DNA of 64,000 bases from Enterovibrio sp051650965 (GTDB lineage: Bacteria > Pseudomonadota > Gammaproteobacteria > Enterobacterales > Vibrionaceae). Location: positions 1-64,000 of the forward strand of contig JBOFRL010000097.1 of the NCBI GenBank assembly GCA_051650965.1. The letters are read 5' to 3'. A program made the position numbers and the translations under genes. The first letter of the stretch is position 1. Each line of letters opens with the position of its first letter. This document shows, piece by piece, positions 10,001-19,176 of the stretch. The notes beneath the pieces are model-generated. The model was not told the DNA's origin. It did no database searches and was given only the letters and a program-made list of their open reading frames with translations.

Positions 10001-11475
10001 TGCTCGCGTGGCGTGTGCGGCGCAATGCTTTGCACGAAAGCAAAACCGCGCTCAAACTGCTTGCTCGCGCTGCGCGAAAGATCGAGGCGGTGTTTAAGCT
10101 GCAGCAGCGTGTTGGTTTTGCTCTCAACGACAGCGTTTAATGCCTCAAGCTGCGCTTTAGCGCTGTGCTCATCGACATCGCTTTGCAAAAGCTCACGCGC
10201 TTTATCACGCGCTTGAATGGCCTGCTGATATTGCAAAGCGCGCGTCTGCTGGGTGTTGAGCGCTTGCTGATAGTCGGCGAGCTGCGACTTTAAGCTGTCG
10301 ACCTCTTCTTCGCTAAGTAGCGTTTGCTCTTCCGTCTCTTGCAGCGCTTGATGGCTCTCTTCAAAAACAAAGGTTTGCTCTTCTAAGCGGCCAACCAGCT
10401 CTTGCAGATCGTCTTGATAACGGTCAATTTTTTCCTGCTGACGCACAGCCGTTTGCACGATTTGCAGGTGATCGCAAGCGGCCTGATAAATCGCCTCGGC
10501 GTGCAGGTGATCGCTGCCAAGCGTGCTGTTTTCATCCGTGAGCTGCTCAAACTGGCACTGCAGATTTTCCACCGCCGTTTGCGCGCTGTGCTGCTCGCCT
10601 CTTAGGCTAAGTACTTGTTTTACTTTGCTGCGTCGCTCGTTGGCGTGGCGCATAAAATCGGCCGCGACATATTGCGTCGCCTGCGTGATCAGCTGCTTGA
10701 ACAAGTCGCGATCTTGCTGAGTGATGCGAATGGCCTCAAGCGTCATGCGGTTTTCTTTCAGCGCCATCTCCATGTCTTGGAAGGCTTTTTTCACGCCGCT
10801 ATTTTGTGGCAAGAGATAATCGCGCAGCGATTTGGTAATGGCACTGGAAATACCGCCGTATAGCGAAGCTTCAATGAGGCGATAAAACTTGCTGCGATCG
10901 GCTTGATTGCGCAGTTTTTTTGGCAGCACGCCTTGCTCGAACATGAATGAGTGGTAGTCGCTCACCGAGCTAAAGGTTTTAAACTGCACATCGTCATAGC
11001 GCGCAGCGGCTTCTTTGACTTGGCTTAGCTGGCGTACGCGCACTTGCGTCGCGCTGGTCCGCTCAAGCAAAATTTCACTCGGATCAAGCGTGACCGGCAG
11101 ATTTTGGATCACAAAGGTTTTGATCTCGACCTTTTTGTCGCGTCCGGCAATTTGCTGCAGATGCACGCCAAACAGCAGGTGCTGCTGGCGCGAGTTAATG
11201 ACGCGAATAGCCGAGTAGCAGCTGCCAGGCTTAAGTTTGCCGTGTAGCCCTTTGTCCCTAGAGGCGCTTGAGCTGCCCGCTTCTGTGGTGTTACGAAAAT
11301 GGAGCAAGCTTTGGTCGGGAATGAGCGCGGTGATAAGCGCTGCCATAGTGGTTGATTTACCCGCGCCGTTGCCGCCTGAAAGCGTCGTGACCAGCTCATC
11401 GAGCTCAAAAGTGCGAGCAAAAAATCCATTCCAGTTGATCATGGAAAGGGCGTGAAATTTACCGCGCGGATTCAT
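7018..11475 (-). CDS. mukB: Chromosome condensin subunit MukB
   Basis: SMC-like ATPase of the MukBEF condensin, which organises and helps segregate the chromosome. The N-terminal head has the Walker A motif GGNGAGKST at residues 34-42. Two very long Gln/Glu/Leu-rich coiled coils flank a hinge around residues 640-780. The C-terminal head has an ABC-type signature (LSTGEAIGTGQA) and a Walker B motif (LLFLDEAARLD). At 1485 residues it is essentially the E. coli length (1486). The ATG overlaps the mukE stop codon in an ATGA-type junction, which implies coupled translation. Gene order mukF-mukE-mukB is conserved. Confidence 0.98.
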   Translation of the reverse strand: MNPRGKFHALSMINWNGFFARTFELDELVTTLSGGNGAGKSTTMAALITALIPDQSLLHFRNTTEAGSSSASRDKGLHGKLKPGSCYSAIRVINSRQQHLLFGVHLQQIAGRDKKVEIKTFVIQNLPVTLDPSEILLERTSATQVRVRQLSQVKEAAARYDDVQFKTFSSVSDYHSFMFEQGVLPKKLRNQADRSKFYRLIEASLYGGISSAITKSLRDYLLPQNSGVKKAFQDMEMALKENRMTLEAIRITQQDRDLFKQLITQATQYVAADFMRHANERRSKVKQVLSLRGEQHSAQTAVENLQCQFEQLTDENSTLGSDHLHAEAIYQAACDHLQIVQTAVRQQEKIDRYQDDLQELVGRLEEQTFVFEESHQALQETEEQTLLSEEEVDSLKSQLADYQQALNTQQTRALQYQQAIQARDKARELLQSDVDEHSAKAQLEALNAVVESKTNTLLQLKHRLDLSRSASKQFERGFAFVQSIAPHTPREQAYSQAQQLIQQGLQYQQLIKNSGDLHGQHRYLERQLQQFSQAKQLTAQYQQQFKTSIATVLDVHAEQEKQTLLFEEAQQQLQSQHETVSEQRRGLQQLAEEIKQLESISPAWSTAQHALELLSEQSQLSLTDQQSVIDAMQETAENTRVTLSLRDKLAAQKNQLEKEINQLAQPGGNEDPKLQALADTLGGTLLSEIYDEIALSDAPYFSALYGPARHAIVVPDLKAAQDNLLTLDDCPDDLYLIEGDADSFDESVFNVTELENAVCVKISDRQLRYSRFPKVAIFGRAAREHRLVALREQREAVQESYAQAAFDVQRLQRLTQRFNHFFSHHLQIAFVEDPELQLKNLRDQQTQLTRESRQQQELHAQAASQIERCKSALQLLGKLEHLIEVLEDTELEHKQAQIKARMQELEHAKQFLQQHQTALTELERVLPSLDADPELFAGIEQEYQQADAQMQQFKHQQFALNELTLRAHHFTYHDAQTILAQSSQLDQQLNAKLMVAEKARDQGREQLKTLRARHNHDQQQLAALKSTYQAKQETLQEFLREFNELKIHVDNDTLHEANEKKSRLYQELTTLRERSKTLEKALATTEIELKTAIKQLKKGRKEYLDLRKFVVQSKAGWVDVLSIAKQNGVAKQLTRREMTYLSSNELRSLSDKSLGTLRQVVADNETLRDALRASEDLAKPECKVLFYVAVYQHLRERIRQDIIRTDDPIEAIEEMEVELARLTEELTSREKKLAISSDSVANIIRKTIQREQNRIRQLNQGLSNILFGQVKGVRLTTQIRETHASLLMGLCEQAEQHQDLFGDQRLSFSQAMAKLFQRLNPHIELGQRSAQAFGEELLDYRNYLELGIEVNRGADGWLQAESGALSTGEAIGTGQAILLMVVQSWEEESRRLRASDLVPCRLLFLDEAARLDSKSIATLFELCDRLDMQLLIAAPENISPEQGTTYKLVRKILNDKEHVHVVGLRGFASHQRQPVTPAPELASPE

Positions 11476-12227
11476 AGTAATTCCTCGTTGTACTGTGACG
11501 CAGCGCTAGGCGTAGTCTCGCCTAATTCAGCGCTTTTATTTGATGGAGTGTCGGTTTCGTTAAATAGCGAGCCTTGCGTTGGCGGCTCAGGGTGGAGCAC
11601 GATTTCACCGTCGCGAATGAGGCGCAGCTGCGCTTGGCGCGGATCGTCATTGGTGCGCACGTCGGCGCCAAAACGAAAACAGGCTTGGTTGATGCAAAAT
11701 TTGCCGCTGTCACCAATTGGCGTGAGCATGCCTAGCTTGCGCAGGCGGCGCAGCGAGGTTTTGACTTTATCAAACAGTTTTTCATGATCAAGATCAGAGC
11801 CGCTCGCGCGCAAATTCACAAGTCTTAGCAGCTTGCTTTTATCGGCCAGTGTGACCAGCTCGTCAAACAGCTCTTGCGCGGTAAAAAGCCCTTCTTGCGC
11901 GAGGCGCTCTGGACTTAAGTATAAGAAACACAACACTTTCCCTACCAGCATGTCGAGCTCAGATAGCACGCTGCGATGGAGAATGGAGGTCGAGCGCGGG
12001 CGCAGGTAGAAAAAGTTTTCTGGCGCGCGCACAAGCTCGGCTTGATAGCGGCTGTAAAACTGTTGCAGCGGCCTTTCAAACTCGCTTAAAAAAGCGTAGT
12101 GGTCGAGATCCTCATTGCCGATATGGCGGCCTGAGCGCAATAAATTGTCCACTTCAGGAAAACAGCGATCCGCAATCGCCTGAGCCAGCTTTTCTGAGAT
12201 CAGATTTTCAGTATTTGTCGATGACAT
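11472..12227 (-). CDS. mukE: Condensin kleisin-associated subunit MukE
   Basis: Winged-helix accessory (kite) subunit that binds the MukF kleisin and regulates the MukB ATPase. I start at the ATG at 12227, giving 251 residues beginning SSTNTENLISEK. The alternative upstream start would add 33 residues that read as the mukF coding region in another frame. The family core is intact (LPNLDNLLRSGRHI-like segment, FYLRPRSTS, MLVGKVLCFLYLSPERL). The start lies 20 bases inside the end of mukF, so the two genes are translationally linked. The C-terminus is rich in Asp, Glu and Ser, as in E. coli. Confidence 0.96.
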   Translation of the reverse strand: MSSTNTENLISEKLAQAIADRCFPEVDNLLRSGRHIGNEDLDHYAFLSEFERPLQQFYSRYQAELVRAPENFFYLRPRSTSILHRSVLSELDMLVGKVLCFLYLSPERLAQEGLFTAQELFDELVTLADKSKLLRLVNLRASGSDLDHEKLFDKVKTSLRRLRKLGMLTPIGDSGKFCINQACFRFGADVRTNDDPRQAQLRLIRDGEIVLHPEPPTQGSLFNETDTPSNKSAELGETTPSAASQYNEELL

Positions 12228-13527
12228 TAGATTGTACCTTTGCTCCAAACTGGTTGATTTGCGTCCATTCTGGCGTGATTGCGTGCAGATCCGCTTGGGA
12301 GAAGCCGAGACGAACCGCTTGATCAATGATCAGGCGAGCAAGCTCAAAGTGCGCCGAACGCGGGTGGTCGATAAGATAGTCTTGTAATATATGGGCGATG
12401 TTAATGCTACCTTGCTGTTTGTAGCCTTGCAGCAGAGTCTGAATTTGGTCGGCAAGCTCAGTATCGGCTTGGCCAACCGATTCAAACTCAATCGCTTCAG
12501 GCAGCTCGCCTATCACCTGATCGTCGCGTAGCGTCAGGCTTTCGTCGCGCATTTCCACTAAGCGATCGGCGTCGGCGATAGTCAAATACCAAGGCGCATC
12601 CAAATATTCGCTGATCGACTGGCGCAGGCGCAGGCTAAAGGCGCGGTTTTTGTCCATGTCGATGGCGTTACGAATAAATTTGTGCACGTGCTTGTCAAAG
12701 CCAATCCACAAGTCGATGGTCTGCTGTCCCCAGTTGATCAGGCGATCAAGCTTGTTTTGCAGCTTGACGACAATGACGTCAACGAAGGCGAGATCTTCGC
12801 GATTGGCGGTAAACTCTTGAATGTTAAGGAGCTGCGTTTGTAGCTGGTCGCCGGCGGATTGCAGCGTGTCTTGCAGCTCGCGCAAAATGTTCGAGGTTTC
12901 GTTAAGCAGCAATTCGCAGTTGGCGATGGATTTTTGCCAATCTTGGCTAAGCAGCGCGGCGATATCTTCTTTGATCTGTTGCTGCTGCTCATCCATCACG
13001 CGCTGGCTTAAGTCGATATTTTCAAAGGTCTCTGCCACCGAATATTTCAAAATGCCATAGACATTTTTGCGCCAAAATTGCACGTCGCCGTCTTGCGTCG
13101 CGGCGGTGAGCGCTTTGTTGATCTCGCTTGCGACCATGGCAAGCTGAATTGAGAGTTTTAGCGCGCAGTGTTCGCGCTGGCGCGAGTAACTGTCGCTGAT
13201 GGCAATCGCTAGCGAGGTGAGGCGATAAATGGTAATGCCATCAGTCAGTTCGCTGTTAAAACGGTTTAAAAGGCGGCTTGCCACAAAATCGTTGATGGCG
13301 TTGTTGGCGCGCACCGTGAGCGTTTCGCCGCTTTGATCAAACTCGTCGCTCACAATGCGAAAAGCGTCGACCAGCTCAGCTTCAGTAAGCTCATCTTCAA
13401 TGCGCTCTTGGCTTAACGCGGCGACGCAAAGCAAGAAGGCGAGCCGGTCTGGGGGAAGATTTAAAAAGAGATCTTGCTTTTTTACCCAACCGACGAGCTC
13501 TGGCAGCGTCTGAGTAAGTTCGGTCAT
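12208..13527 (-). CDS. mukF: Condensin kleisin subunit MukF
   Basis: Kleisin of MukBEF that bridges MukB heads and dimerises through its N-terminal winged-helix domain. It has 439 residues (E. coli 440). The N-terminal domain contains the segment PELVGWVKKQDLFLNLPPDRLAF and the middle is a helical bundle. The C-terminal winged helix contacts the MukB head. An AGGA ribosome site precedes the ATG. It lies downstream of cmoM with a 51-base gap and overlaps mukE by 20 bases. Confidence 0.97.
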   Translation of the reverse strand: MTELTQTLPELVGWVKKQDLFLNLPPDRLAFLLCVAALSQERIEDELTEAELVDAFRIVSDEFDQSGETLTVRANNAINDFVASRLLNRFNSELTDGITIYRLTSLAIAISDSYSRQREHCALKLSIQLAMVASEINKALTAATQDGDVQFWRKNVYGILKYSVAETFENIDLSQRVMDEQQQQIKEDIAALLSQDWQKSIANCELLLNETSNILRELQDTLQSAGDQLQTQLLNIQEFTANREDLAFVDVIVVKLQNKLDRLINWGQQTIDLWIGFDKHVHKFIRNAIDMDKNRAFSLRLRQSISEYLDAPWYLTIADADRLVEMRDESLTLRDDQVIGELPEAIEFESVGQADTELADQIQTLLQGYKQQGSINIAHILQDYLIDHPRSAHFELARLIIDQAVRLGFSQADLHAITPEWTQINQFGAKVQSNVIDKY

Positions 13528-13578
13528 GGGGGATCCTATTTTGTTGAGTTATGACAGTCTGTGGATGTGCGCCGCGCG

Positions 13579-14358
13579 TTATGCCTCACGGCGTCTCGCC
13601 CAAACGTGAATGTAGCGGCCAAGCGAAACGAAAGGCTCTTGCCGGCACAATTGTTGCTCCATCGCGATAACTTGTTCAAAAGTATGCTCACCTAAGCGAG
13701 TCGTTTGCATGTAATCATGGAATGTGCGTACTCCACTTTTACCTAGAATTTCAAAGCCGCATTCGCTGATCCATTGGTAAACGTGTTCAGGCAGAAAACT
13801 TTGAGGTGGTTGCAACTTAAATCGCTCACAGTGAGGCATTCCTTGCTCAATATGCGTCAGGTTGCCACAGACTAAATTTTTGAATAATAAGCCATTTTGA
13901 TTGTAGAACATCACAGACGCAATACCGCCGCGTCGAACTTGTGACAATACTTCCTGTAACCCCTGTTTTGGCTCGGACAGCCACTCTAAAACTGCGTGAA
14001 AAAGGAGCAGATCGCAGGGCGGCAAATTGAGCGCTGGCAAATTTTGTACCGGCGAGTGAATAAATTGAAATCGATCCAATAGGTTGGCGGCTGATATTTG
14101 CTCTCTTGCGTTTTGTAGCATATTTTGTGAAATGTCACATAACGTTATATTGTGTCCGTTTGCAGCAAGTGCTTGAGAAAGTGGTGCTTGGCCACCACCG
14201 GCATCGAGGATCTGCAAAGGAGCAGGAGAATTTAACTGTGTGACTATGGTCTGTAGATCTTGTAACAAAATTGCTTGGCGAATAGCGCCTTTCCCAGAAC
14301 CGTAAATATTTTTAGAAAATTTATGGGAAATATCGTCAAAATTTCTATCGGCACTCAT
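13579..14358 (-). CDS. cmoM: tRNA cmo5U34 carboxymethyl methyltransferase CmoM
   Basis: SAM-dependent methyltransferase, formerly SmtA, that methylates 5-carboxymethoxyuridine at the wobble position of certain tRNAs to form mcmo5U. The N-terminal RNFDDISHKFSKNIYGSGKG is characteristic of the family. The SAM-binding loop DAGGGQAPL lies near residue 65 and the acidic strand-2 motif LCDIS follows. Starting at the ATG at 14358 gives 259 residues (E. coli 261); an upstream TTG-type start would add 12 unrelated residues. It heads the cmoM-mukFEB unit, as in E. coli, and diverges from elyC. Confidence 0.94.
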   Translation of the reverse strand: MSADRNFDDISHKFSKNIYGSGKGAIRQAILLQDLQTIVTQLNSPAPLQILDAGGGQAPLSQALAANGHNITLCDISQNMLQNAREQISAANLLDRFQFIHSPVQNLPALNLPPCDLLLFHAVLEWLSEPKQGLQEVLSQVRRGGIASVMFYNQNGLLFKNLVCGNLTHIEQGMPHCERFKLQPPQSFLPEHVYQWISECGFEILGKSGVRTFHDYMQTTRLGEHTFEQVIAMEQQLCRQEPFVSLGRYIHVWARRREA

Positions 14359-14471
14359 TGTAAGTCCATTATTATTGCTAGCAAAATCACCCATTTTCGC
14401 ATAAGAAACAGCCTAATGCAGAAGGCTTTTGTATTAAATGCTTTTTGTTTGATTACTATTCGGACGACTTC

Positions 14472-15233
14472 ATGTTGGAATTTAAAAAAATACTTGCGAC
14501 GTTACTCATGCCGCTTCCCGCTCTATTGATCATTGGATTTTTAGGGCTTTTTTTGATCTGGTTTAGTGGCCGTAAAAATATAGGCGCGACGTTGGTGTCG
14601 CTGGCCTTTTTTGGCATTTTACTGACATCTTTTCAGCCTGTAACATCAACCTTGCTCATGAACTTAGAGCGCCAGCACAGTCCCTTTTTTCCAAGTGATA
14701 AACCTGTTGATTTTGTAATGGTTTTGGGCGATAGCCACATTTTAGATGATGGACTGCCCACAACCTCAGAGCTGTCGCGCGCCGCGTTGACGCGCTTGAT
14801 AGAGGGGATCCGCATTCACTTTATGTACCCTTCGTCCAAGCTTATTTTGTTTGGCAAAGACAGCAGCACGGCGGGACACGATCCAAGCCATGCGCGGATG
14901 TTGGCGCGCGTTGCCGTTTCGATGGATGTGGACAAAAACAGCATTTTGCTGCTGGAAGAAGCGCCTGATCTTCGCCAAGCGACGCGTTTTGTCAAACCTA
15001 TCGTGGGCAATAAAAATTTGGTACTCGTTACGTCGGCGAGCAACATGGCACGTGCGCAAAGCGAGTTTGAAAAGGCGGGGATCACGGTGGAGCCTGCGCC
15101 GACCGACTTTTTAGCGCAAGATCTTAAGCAAGCGCCGCTAAAATACACGCCGCGCGCGCAATATTTAGAGCAGTTTGAAAAGTATTGGGGCGAGCAGCTG
15201 CGTCAGTGGTGGCAAGCGCTGCGCTCAAAATAA
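14472..15233 (+). CDS. elyC: Envelope biogenesis factor ElyC
   Basis: DUF218/YdcF-like protein (E. coli YcbC/ElyC) involved in cell-envelope and undecaprenyl-phosphate metabolism. Two N-terminal membrane helices lie at about residues 10-30 and 35-55. The DUF218 domain follows, with the VMVLGD strand and the ELSRAALTRLIEG helix. I start at the ATG at 14472 so that the N-terminus matches the family (MLEFKKILATLLMPLP); a TTG 27 bases upstream is unlikely. Divergence from cmoM-mukFEB is the same as in E. coli. It ends at a strong terminator facing letB. Confidence 0.93.
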   Translation: MLEFKKILATLLMPLPALLIIGFLGLFLIWFSGRKNIGATLVSLAFFGILLTSFQPVTSTLLMNLERQHSPFFPSDKPVDFVMVLGDSHILDDGLPTTSELSRAALTRLIEGIRIHFMYPSSKLILFGKDSSTAGHDPSHARMLARVAVSMDVDKNSILLLEEAPDLRQATRFVKPIVGNKNLVLVTSASNMARAQSEFEKAGITVEPAPTDFLAQDLKQAPLKYTPRAQYLEQFEKYWGEQLRQWWQALRSK

Positions 15234-15255
15234 GGCGTTAGCTTTTAAGTGACAA

Positions 15256-15287
15256 TAAAAAAAGCCGCATCATGCGGCTCTTTTTTT
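15256..15287. terminator. Bidirectional intrinsic terminator
   Basis: AGCCGC at 15263-15268 pairs with GCGGCT at 15274-15279 over an ATCAT loop, with A-runs before and T-runs after. It separates convergent elyC and letB. Confidence 0.85.
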
Positions 15288-15296
15288 ATTTGCGTT

Positions 15297-17912
15297 TTAG
15301 AAATTGGCAATCGCGGTGCGCCATTTGCTCCACTCAGGCTTTGGCTCGTTATGCAGCAAAAAGTGCTGATTTGAGCGAACCCGTGGGCGCAGCGTTGGCG
15401 TCTCTGGCGTTGCAAAAGCGATCCCGCCGCGAATGATGCTGTCGACCGTGCCGGCTTTGACATCTGCGCCGCTTAGGCCAAGTTTGACGTTCACGCCCGA
15501 CTGGTTCCAAAACACAGTGTTTTCTCGCACTAAGTGTTTGTATTCATCAGCAATTTTTATGTTGATCAACACGCGATCGGCAAATTTGCCCAGCGACGTT
15601 TTCGTCACCGCGCCAACTTCAAAATCACGGAACAAGATAGGCGTGCCAACGCTGATAGAGTTGCGCGCTTCGCTTTCTAGCACCAAAGAGAGGCCGTTAG
15701 AAAACTCTTCAGAGTTGTGCAGCGTAAACTGATGACGCAGCTCACCTTTTCCTGGCGTGACCGAAATGTAAGCGCCGAGTAACGAGTCAAGATTTTTGGT
15801 CTGCGTCAGGCTTAACGTCGGCGAAGCCAGCCAAAAATAGCTCGATTTTTTAGCGATGTTGTTGGCAAATTGCGAGTAGATTTTTGCGTCAATCATCACG
15901 CCTGCGCGGTTAAACGCCGGTGACAGCGCGGTCACTTCGCCCACTTTGATCCCTTGGAAGCGAATGTCGCTGCCAACAGAGAGGCCGCTCGCGTGCTCAG
16001 CGGTGAAATTGATAGCAAGTCCTTGATTTTGCGCTTCGGTTAAGCTGCTGTACAAAATCCAGTTGCCATTCTTTTTGTTGGTAACGCCTGGAACATTGCC
16101 AAAAGAGATCCCGCCAATCACCATCGATTTTAAAGAGCCCGTTTGGATATTGACGCCCGCAAGGCTTGCGCGAATATCAATGCCCGATTGATCCCAGAAA
16201 ACGGTTTGGTTGGTGAGCAGGTGCGCGTAGCGGTTTTCGATTAACAGCTTGATCCTTAAGTAGTCTTTTTCAAGCGAGAATTGAGAAACTTTACCCACAG
16301 TGACGTTTTTGTACAGTACCGGACTGCCTTCTGAAATCGACGGCAAAGTTTGCGCAATCAAATCCACTTGTTTGTAGCTCGGCTTGCCGCTGTTGGTCTG
16401 CTTGGCCTGAGATTCTGAATCAAAAAGATGGTATTGATGCCCCGCTTTGGCGTTGCCGGCGCTGGTAAAGCTTATCGCGCTTTGCATAAGCTGTGCGACC
16501 GCTGGCACATTGAACTCCACGCCTTCGCTGCTAATTTGCCCCGAGATGCCGCCTGAGCGGAAAAAGCGCGACTCGCTTTTGACCAGATGACGGTATTGCG
16601 GGTAGATGATCACATCGATAAACAGTTGATTTACATCAAGAGAGGTGTCGTAGACAAAGCCCACTTCCACGCCGCGATAGACAATCTGCGTGCTCTCGCT
16701 GATCCCCGATAAATCTTCTGCAGTCAGGCGCAGCTTGAGCGCGCTCGGATCATCAGCAAACTGCTGCTTTTTGGTTTTTGCGACAAAATAGTTGCACGGC
16801 TCGCCTTCGCCAGGCTCAATCGACAAGGTGTTGCCAAGGAAAATGTTGGAGACATTTTTCGCGCCCGCTAAAGAGAGAACCGGCTCTTCAATGGTGAATT
16901 GGCTGTCGTCCTTCAAAAGCCAGCCCATGCTCGGGTCGATATTGGCCGTCGCGGTGATGGAGTTGCTTTTTTTGTCTTGGGTAATGCCGCTGAGGCGACC
17001 AATTTCTAGCCCTTGGTAGAGGATCGCCGCACGGTTATCTTTAATGCCATGATTTTTTGGCAGATCAAGTGTGATGGCGATGCCGCGCTCAGCTTCATTG
17101 ATCGACGAATACAAGGCAAATTTGGTTTTGTTAGCGATGCTGTTGCCTTCGGCGGGCGAGTCGAAGGTGACGCCGCCGGCGATGATGCTGGCCAAGTTTT
17201 CGATATCGACATTGATGCCGCCAAGGCCAAGATTGGCTTTAACGCCGCTCACGTTCCAAAAGCGCGAGGTGTCTTTGACGAGATCGGCGTATTTTTTCTG
17301 GATCTGCACGGAAAGCAAAACATGCTGCTTATCTTCGCTCAGCTCGTAGTTAAAAATTTCACCGACTTGGATTTTTTTGTAGTAAACCCCTGAGCCAATG
17401 TTGAGCGACCTTAAGTCGTCTGAAGAAAGGTACAAGAAGAGGTTATCTTGCTCAGGCTCGGCGTTGGGCGCTTCGGGCATCGCGACAAATGTCGACGACA
17501 TTTCGCTCGACTCGCCAGGCTTGACCACCAAGTAGTTGCCGCTCACCAGCGTATCAAGACCGCTGATCCCAGTGAGTGACGCTTTTGGCCTCACCACCCA
17601 GAACATCGTATCTCGGCTCAATAAATGGGTCGCCTGTGGGAAAATTTCGGCCTCGGCTATCACGCCGTCGAGCGAATCGTCCAGCGTCACTTTGCGAATG
17701 ACACCGATATCGAGTCCTTGATAGCGAATGGCGGTGCGGTTGACCTCAATGCCTTGCGCGTCTCGCAGCTGAATGGTGATGCGCTCGCCAGTTTCGCTAA
17801 ACGAGCGGTAACCGAGCCACGCCGCCAGCGCGAGGGCTATCAGCGTAAATAGCCACAGGGGCGAAATGGTACTTTTTTTAATATGGGTGTTAGGGATCTC
17901 TTCGTGAGTCAT
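15297..17912 (-). CDS. letB: Seven-MCE-domain lipid transport protein LetB
   Basis: Periplasm-spanning MCE protein (E. coli YebT/LetB) that forms a stacked-ring tunnel for lipids between inner and outer membranes. One N-terminal membrane helix lies at about residues 17-35. I count seven MCE modules, each starting with a variant of 'G-x-x-V-x-Y-x-G-(x)-x-V/I-G'. The total of 871 residues matches LetB (877) and not the three-MCE PqiB (546). It sits five bases after letA on the same strand, as in E. coli, where the pair also lies near proQ and prc. Loss would be expected to weaken the outer-membrane barrier together with other MCE systems. Confidence 0.95.
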   Translation of the reverse strand: MTHEEIPNTHIKKSTISPLWLFTLIALALAAWLGYRSFSETGERITIQLRDAQGIEVNRTAIRYQGLDIGVIRKVTLDDSLDGVIAEAEIFPQATHLLSRDTMFWVVRPKASLTGISGLDTLVSGNYLVVKPGESSEMSSTFVAMPEAPNAEPEQDNLFLYLSSDDLRSLNIGSGVYYKKIQVGEIFNYELSEDKQHVLLSVQIQKKYADLVKDTSRFWNVSGVKANLGLGGINVDIENLASIIAGGVTFDSPAEGNSIANKTKFALYSSINEAERGIAITLDLPKNHGIKDNRAAILYQGLEIGRLSGITQDKKSNSITATANIDPSMGWLLKDDSQFTIEEPVLSLAGAKNVSNIFLGNTLSIEPGEGEPCNYFVAKTKKQQFADDPSALKLRLTAEDLSGISESTQIVYRGVEVGFVYDTSLDVNQLFIDVIIYPQYRHLVKSESRFFRSGGISGQISSEGVEFNVPAVAQLMQSAISFTSAGNAKAGHQYHLFDSESQAKQTNSGKPSYKQVDLIAQTLPSISEGSPVLYKNVTVGKVSQFSLEKDYLRIKLLIENRYAHLLTNQTVFWDQSGIDIRASLAGVNIQTGSLKSMVIGGISFGNVPGVTNKKNGNWILYSSLTEAQNQGLAINFTAEHASGLSVGSDIRFQGIKVGEVTALSPAFNRAGVMIDAKIYSQFANNIAKKSSYFWLASPTLSLTQTKNLDSLLGAYISVTPGKGELRHQFTLHNSEEFSNGLSLVLESEARNSISVGTPILFRDFEVGAVTKTSLGKFADRVLINIKIADEYKHLVRENTVFWNQSGVNVKLGLSGADVKAGTVDSIIRGGIAFATPETPTLRPRVRSNQHFLLHNEPKPEWSKWRTAIANF

Positions 17913-17916
17913 GATA

Positions 17917-19176
17917 TTACTGCGCTCTCGTTATTTTCGTGTTGATTTGTCTATGGTATTTGGCAAGTTTGGACTGCTCTGCGCTATCCCAGATCAGCCG
18001 AGGATCTAAACTTTCCGCCGCTAGCATGGTGAAAACGACGACCAAACTAAAGGCGGTCGCGCCAGGCCCTGGGGAAAATCCCAGCAAATTGTCTCGGTCA
18101 AGCAGGGTCATAATAATGGTGATCACACAAATATCGACCATCGACCATTTGCCAATGAAATGAACCCAGTGATATAGCTTACTGCGAAAGCGAAATCCGC
18201 GGTCGCGCCGAAAATGGATGCACAGTAAGATGTATGTTAAGCCAATGATTTTTGCAATCGGGATGACGATACTGGCCAAAAAGATGATGATTGCCACGCT
18301 GTACATGCCGGCTTTCACCATCGCCGCGACGCCGGACAAGATAGTATCTTCAAAGCGGCGACCGTTGGTCAATAAAATTGAAATCGGCAGCATGTTCGCG
18401 GGAAAAATGAAAAAGATCGCAAGCGACATCAAATACCACGTTTTTTGCAAGCTGCCGCTTTTACGCGTTGCGAGGCGGTGCGTGCAGCGCGCGCAGTGCG
18501 AAGCGTGGGTTTGCGTAAACGAGCAGTGCTCGCAGGTGATAATTTGCGTCAGATCTTGCCAAGAGCCGCGCATGGCGTAGCCAAGGTTAGGCTCAAGGCG
18601 GTCCCAATAGCGCTCAATACACATGCGCGATAATAAAATCGTAAGCGCAATGTGCAATAAAACGAAGCAGATCAAGCCGTAACCTGGCTCTATGTCGGTG
18701 TAGTCAATGATTTTGTAGCCGGCGATCGCAAGGCTTATCAAAAACACATCGAGCATCACCCAGTTTTGCAACTTTTTAAGCGCGCTGGTGGCGAGCAGCA
18801 GCCACTTACGCTTTTTACGGTAAACTGCCCAGTTAGCAAGCAAAATCGCCAGCAGATAGAGCAGCGGCGCGACGATGGTGCAGATAACTAGCAAAATGGC
18901 GACAAAGGGAAATGAGGCGAACAGCGCCTTCGAGCCGCTAAAAACAGACGTCTGCAACTCAACGCCGAGTAAATTTATGGTTAACAGCGCTGAGTTTAGC
19001 GCCGGAATAAAGAGCAGTAGCGCAGCGACGGTAAGCGCTAATTCTCCCGAAAACAGCAAAGCATCATGCTTGCCAACTTTGGAGTGGCAGCAAGGGCAGC
19101 GGGCGCTGTGACGGGATCTTAGCACCATATTTTGCTGCAAGAGGGCGTCACAGCTATGACAGCGGTAAATGCGCAT
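17917..19176 (-). CDS. letA: PqiA-family membrane protein LetA
   Basis: Inner-membrane partner of LetB (E. coli YebS). Two tandem PqiA domains are visible. Each starts with a cysteine-rich zinc-ribbon-like element: CHSC...CPCC at residues 6-30 and CEHC...CARC near residue 210. Each is followed by several membrane helices. The length of 419 residues is close to E. coli LetA (427). A GAGG ribosome site precedes the ATG. It diverges from proQ across a 0.6-kb gap. The msrC gene that sits between letA and proQ in E. coli is missing here. Confidence 0.94.
   Translation of the reverse strand: MRIYRCHSCDALLQQNMVLRSRHSARCPCCHSKVGKHDALLFSGELALTVAALLLFIPALNSALLTINLLGVELQTSVFSGSKALFASFPFVAILLVICTIVAPLLYLLAILLANWAVYRKKRKWLLLATSALKKLQNWVMLDVFLISLAIAGYKIIDYTDIEPGYGLICFVLLHIALTILLSRMCIERYWDRLEPNLGYAMRGSWQDLTQIITCEHCSFTQTHASHCARCTHRLATRKSGSLQKTWYLMSLAIFFIFPANMLPISILLTNGRRFEDTILSGVAAMVKAGMYSVAIIIFLASIVIPIAKIIGLTYILLCIHFRRDRGFRFRSKLYHWVHFIGKWSMVDICVITIIMTLLDRDNLLGFSPGPGATAFSLVVVFTMLAAESLDPRLIWDSAEQSKLAKYHRQINTKITRAQ

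Noticed and set aside
15297..19176. Naming the pair pqiA/pqiB
   Set aside because: Seven MCE repeats, 871 residues and proximity to proQ-prc fit letA/letB; PqiB has three repeats and about 546 residues.
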